From Paracoccaceae bacterium (GTDB taxonomy: Bacteria; Pseudomonadota; Alphaproteobacteria; Rhodobacterales; Rhodobacteraceae), in NCBI GenBank assembly GCA_009920225.1, contig RGAJ01000059.1, positions 1 to 8,509 of the forward strand: DNA of 8,509 nucleotides, in the 5' to 3' direction. The notes under the pieces were generated by a model. It saw nothing but the letters and a program-made list of their open reading frames with translations. It made no database searches and was not told where the DNA came from. This document shows positions 6,276 to 8,509 of the stretch, in pieces (within the stretch, counting starts at the first letter, position 1; each line of letters opens with the position of its first letter). A program made the position numbers and the translations under genes.

Positions 6276-7393
6276 CTGTCGGCCAACATTTGACGCGAAA
6301 TAATCAGACGCATGATTTCGTTTGTGCCTTCTAGGATCTGATGCACACGCAGGTCGCGGACAATTTTTTCAATACCGTAATCCGCCAAATATCCGTACCC
6401 GCCATGCAGTTGCAGACAGTCATTTGCCACCGAAAATGCCGCGTCTGTTACGTAAAGCTTTGCCATCGCACAGAATTTTGTCGCGTCTGGCGTCCGATTG
6501 TCCAATTTCCATGCCGCTTGGCGCAGGAATGTGCGGGCGGATTGCAGTTTGACCTCCATATCTGCCAAGCGGAACTGAAGCGCTTGGAATTGGTCGATGG
6601 ATTTGCCAAAGGCTTTGCGTTCCCCCATATAAGTGAGCGTCATGTTTAATGCCTGTTGCGCGCCGCCCAATGCGCTTGCCGCGATGTTCAGGCGACCGCC
6701 ATCAAGACCCGCCATAGCATAGGAAAATCCACGACCTTCTTCCCCGATCAGGTTATCGGACGGCACATGGCAGGCGTCAAATTGGACTTGGGCCGTGGGT
6801 TGGCTGCGCCAGCCCATTTTATCCTCGAGCCCGCCAAAGGATAGGCCGTCTGCGCCGTGTTCGACGATCAGGGATGAAATGCCTTTTGGACCGTCTTCGC
6901 CGGTGCGGCACATGACGATGTAGGCGTCTGAATATCCACCGCCTGAAATGAATGCCTTGGTCCCTGTTACTGCGTAGCCTTCGTTTGTGCGCTCTGCGCG
7001 GGTGCGCAAGGCGGCTGCGTCTGACCCAGATCCCGGTTCCGTTAAACAATAGCTGAATACGGTTTCCATGCTGCACATTTTCGGCAACCATTTTGCACGC
7101 AGATCATCGGATCCGAATTTGTCGATCATACCGAGGAACGACCCGACCGACGGGCAAGCCATTGCCAGTGCTTCGAAAACCAATGTCGCGTCCAATCGTA
7201 ACAGACCCGATCCGCCCATATCTTCGGACACGTAAATCCCGCCTAGGCCAAGCTGTGCAATTTGGGGCCAAAGGTCTTTGGGGATGGTACCCTGTTTTTC
7301 CCAGTCCCGTGCGTGGGGCGCAATGTTGTCTTGGCCAAAGGCATAGGCCATGTCGAAAATGGCAGATTGTTCTTCGCTTAGCTCAAAATGCAT
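6272..7393 (-). CDS. Acyl-CoA dehydrogenase, isobutyryl-CoA dehydrogenase (ACAD8)-like
   Basis: This 373-residue FAD enzyme follows human isobutyryl-CoA dehydrogenase closely across its length: 'YVSEDMGGSGL' (54-64), 'SYCLTEPGSGSD' (114-125) with the FAD-binding Thr/Ser positions, 'KAFISGGG', 'MGWRSQPT', and the C-terminal 'HQILEGTNEIMR'. The catalytic Glu should be Glu355, and 'LQLHGGYGY' precedes it. The expected step is isobutyryl-CoA to methacrylyl-CoA, with electrons passed to ETF. The two following genes carry later steps of the same pathway. At residues 80-94 the protein reads 'CPSVGSFLGMIDKFG', about 7 residues shorter than relatives I can recall, which have an 'SIHNM'-like helix segment there. 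The start is well supported: AAGGA (minus strand of 7400-7404) precedes ATG by 6 bases. It is the first gene of the operon. A 2-methylbutyryl- or other short branched-chain specificity is the main alternative. Confidence 0.9.
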   Translation of the reverse strand: MHFELSEEQSAIFDMAYAFGQDNIAPHARDWEKQGTIPKDLWPQIAQLGLGGIYVSEDMGGSGLLRLDATLVFEALAMACPSVGSFLGMIDKFGSDDLRAKWLPKMCSMETVFSYCLTEPGSGSDAAALRTRAERTNEGYAVTGTKAFISGGGYSDAYIVMCRTGEDGPKGISSLIVEHGADGLSFGGLEDKMGWRSQPTAQVQFDACHVPSDNLIGEEGRGFSYAMAGLDGGRLNIAASALGGAQQALNMTLTYMGERKAFGKSIDQFQALQFRLADMEVKLQSARTFLRQAAWKLDNRTPDATKFCAMAKLYVTDAAFSVANDCLQLHGGYGYLADYGIEKIVRDLRVHQILEGTNEIMRLIISRQMLADR

Positions 7394-7430
7394 GTCGGGT
7401 CCTTTAGGTTCGGGAATTGAACGCTTGTTT

Positions 7431-7459
7431 AATTTGCAAATGTTTCAGAGGTGTTTCAA
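7431..7459 (-). promoter_or_regulatory. Candidate promoter for the valine-degradation operon
   Basis: Reading the minus strand, TTGAAA (7454-7459) is followed by a 17-base spacer and CAAATT (7431-7436). The -35-like box is good and the -10-like box is poor (3 of 6 matches to TATAAT), so this is tentative. If right, transcription would start near 7420-7425, leaving a short leader before ATG 7393. One TTTGCAAA palindrome would then overlap the -10 box and the other would lie just upstream of the -35 box. Confidence 0.3.
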
Positions 7460-7477
7460 GCCTGTAAATTTTGCAAA
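7433..7477. promoter_or_regulatory. Candidate operator: paired TTTGCAAA palindromes flanking TGTTTCA direct repeats
   Basis: In the space between two divergent genes TTTGCAAA occurs at 7433-7440 (within the 10-base palindrome ATTTGCAAAT, 7432-7441) and again at 7470-7477 (within TTTTGCAAAA, 7469-7478). Their centres are 37 bases apart. Between them TGTTTCA occurs twice, at 7441-7447 and 7452-7458, 11 bases apart, about one helical turn. From memory, the propionyl-CoA regulator PccR (ScfR family) of Rhodobacter sphaeroides recognises a pair of TTTGCAAA units, though with a 4-base spacing. A regulator of that family would fit a valine (propionyl-CoA-yielding) operon, but the binding protein is inferred, not shown. 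Confidence 0.55.
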
Positions 7478-7531
7478 ACGGCCAAAAAACGTGTAACGTG
7501 GGGTCATATTTTTTAAAGCTATAGGACAAAG

Positions 7532-8408
7532 ATAAGGCACACAACCGCGTTGCATTTGCCGTGATCCACGGGATGGGAAATCAATCAACAACACGACCTG
7601 CGTTGAATACGATCACCTTTTCGGCGGATCTTTATTCTGGGGTGAAATCAAAATTTACAGCGTTCGATGAACATGTTGCGTGGCGGGAAATCAGTTGGGC
7701 AGACATTTTGTATGACAGTCAACAGGGCTATTTTGATCGCGCGTTTGGGGGACGAGATTTTCGGCACCACAAATGGAATTGGGTGCGGGATTAGTGATCC
7801 ATAACTTGGGGGATCCTGCTGCCTATTTTAAATCAACCAATGTCAATGCCTATGCCTATCGCGCCGTGCATGAACGGGTCGCCGAAACGATTTCCGAATT
7901 GGAACGCCAAGCGGGGGCGGGAACGCCACTGTTGATTTTCGCGCATTCTTTGGGCGGGCACATCATGTCAAATTATATCTATGACGCCCAGAAATTCGCA
8001 ACAACGGGGAAACCGGCCGTCGTTCAAATGGCGACAGAATTTGAAAAATTACGGACGTTTTGCGGGTTTTTGACCTTTGGGTGTAATATCCCTGTGTTTA
8101 CCTTTGGCTTTCATCCTGCGGATTTGGTGCCAATCGCACCCCCACGGTCACAAGCACGCGCCAAATTGAAAACGTGGTGGATGAACGTAAATGATCGCGA
8201 TGACGTCTTGGGCATGCCCTTGGCCGCGATTGGCGAACATTACAAAGCACTGGCCGATGATCGTCAATTGCGCGACGTCTGGATTGATGCAGGGCCGTTT
8301 TGGAGGTCGTGGAGCCCAATGTCACATAATGACTATTGGAAAGATCCAAAGTTTCATGACATCGCGGCCGATATGATTGCCAAGGCATTAAAAATCGGTC
8401 CGATGTAA
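7532..8408 (+). pseudogene. Alpha/beta hydrolase (lipase-like) gene, start lost and frameshifted
   Basis: Two reading frames together make one serine-hydrolase-like protein of about 290 residues. The first (clearly coding by 7546) contains 'VAFAVIHGMGNQ', an oxyanion-hole start typical of alpha/beta hydrolases, and runs to a stop at 7792-7794. The second continues, one base out of frame, as 'LVIHNLGDPAAYF', then 'AHSLGGH' with the nucleophile Ser at 7947-7949, candidate Asp residues near 8199-8204 and candidate His at 8325-8327, ending at TAA 8406-8408. The join falls at 'gattagtg' (7789-7796), where one extra T would restore 'WVRDLVIHNLGD'. No start codon precedes GTG 7561 in frame, although the protein pattern begins upstream. 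One extra G after 7533 would create ATG, 5 bases after an AGGA (7523-7526). The gene is probably a pseudogene; sequencing error and recoding are the alternatives. Its substrate is unknown. Confidence 0.75.
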
Positions 8409-8409
8409 A

Positions 8410-8434
8410 AAAGCCCCCGAAATTCGGGGGCTTT
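8410..8434. terminator. Rho-independent terminator, probably bidirectional
   Basis: AAAGCCCCCG (8410-8419) pairs perfectly with CGGGGGCTTT (8425-8434) around a five-base AAATT loop. It sits directly at the stop codon of the hydrolase pseudogene and just beyond the 3' end of the opposing gene at 8447. The A/T bases at the ends of both arms suit termination in both directions, although the T run on the plus side is short (three T, then C). Confidence 0.85.
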
Positions 8435-8446
8435 CGATGCAATGGG

Positions 8447-8509
8447 TTATTCCATTGGTTTAAAGTTGAATTCGCCGCCTTCTTTCAGGCCAGAAGGCCA
8501 ACGCGATGT
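8447..8509 (-). CDS. C-terminal end of an unidentified protein (partial)
   Basis: On the minus strand the last 20 codons of a gene are open from the window edge to TAA at 8447-8449. They encode a tail reading 'TSRWPSGLKEGGEFNFKPME'. The hairpin terminator at 8410-8434 follows 12 bases later, which supports a real gene end here. I do not recognise the family from this fragment. The gene continues beyond the right end of the window. Confidence 0.6.
   Translation of the reverse strand, partial: TSRWPSGLKEGGEFNFKPME

Overview
The window looks like chromosomal DNA of an alphaproteobacterium, most likely a marine Rhodobacterales (Roseobacter-type) species. The evidence is a dimethylglycine dehydrogenase/GcvT-type flavoenzyme beside a valine-degradation operon, a Hint_2-type protein of a kind common in that order, and a GC-rich intergenic hairpin followed by a conserved-looking tail. 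This placement rests on recognised gene content, not on a search.

Layout: a tRNA-Leu(CAA) lies at 6-91 (+). An AT-rich stretch with no convincing gene follows, then a Hint-like protein (532-1188, +) that appears to have lost its catalytic residues. From 1185 to 7393 everything is on the minus strand. In transcription order this is an isobutyryl-CoA dehydrogenase-like acyl-CoA dehydrogenase, a 3-hydroxyisobutyryl-CoA hydrolase and mmsB (3-hydroxyisobutyrate dehydrogenase), joined by 4-base ATGA stop/start overlaps. After a 163-base gap with a strong hairpin come a dimethylglycine dehydrogenase-like protein and, 9 bases later, a MobA/MocA-like nucleotidyltransferase. At the right end an alpha/beta hydrolase gene (7532-8408, +) has lost its start codon and carries a frameshift. 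It is followed by a clear hairpin terminator and the last 20 codons of an unidentified minus-strand gene.

The first three minus-strand genes cover dehydrogenation of isobutyryl-CoA, release of 3-hydroxyisobutyrate from CoA, and its oxidation to methylmalonate semialdehyde, i.e. the middle of valine catabolism. The hydratase and the semialdehyde dehydrogenase (mmsA) are not in the window. The next two genes point to methylated-amine/one-carbon metabolism, with dimethylglycine or sarcosine demethylation linked to tetrahydrofolate.

The most interesting items are: a symmetric regulatory-looking block between the divergent genes (two TTTGCAAA palindromes flanking two TGTTTCA direct repeats); two apparent single-base lesions in the hydrolase gene; an apparently inactive Hint domain; a short internal gap in the acyl-CoA dehydrogenase; and the pairing of a molybdenum-cofactor-type nucleotidyltransferase with a flavoenzyme.
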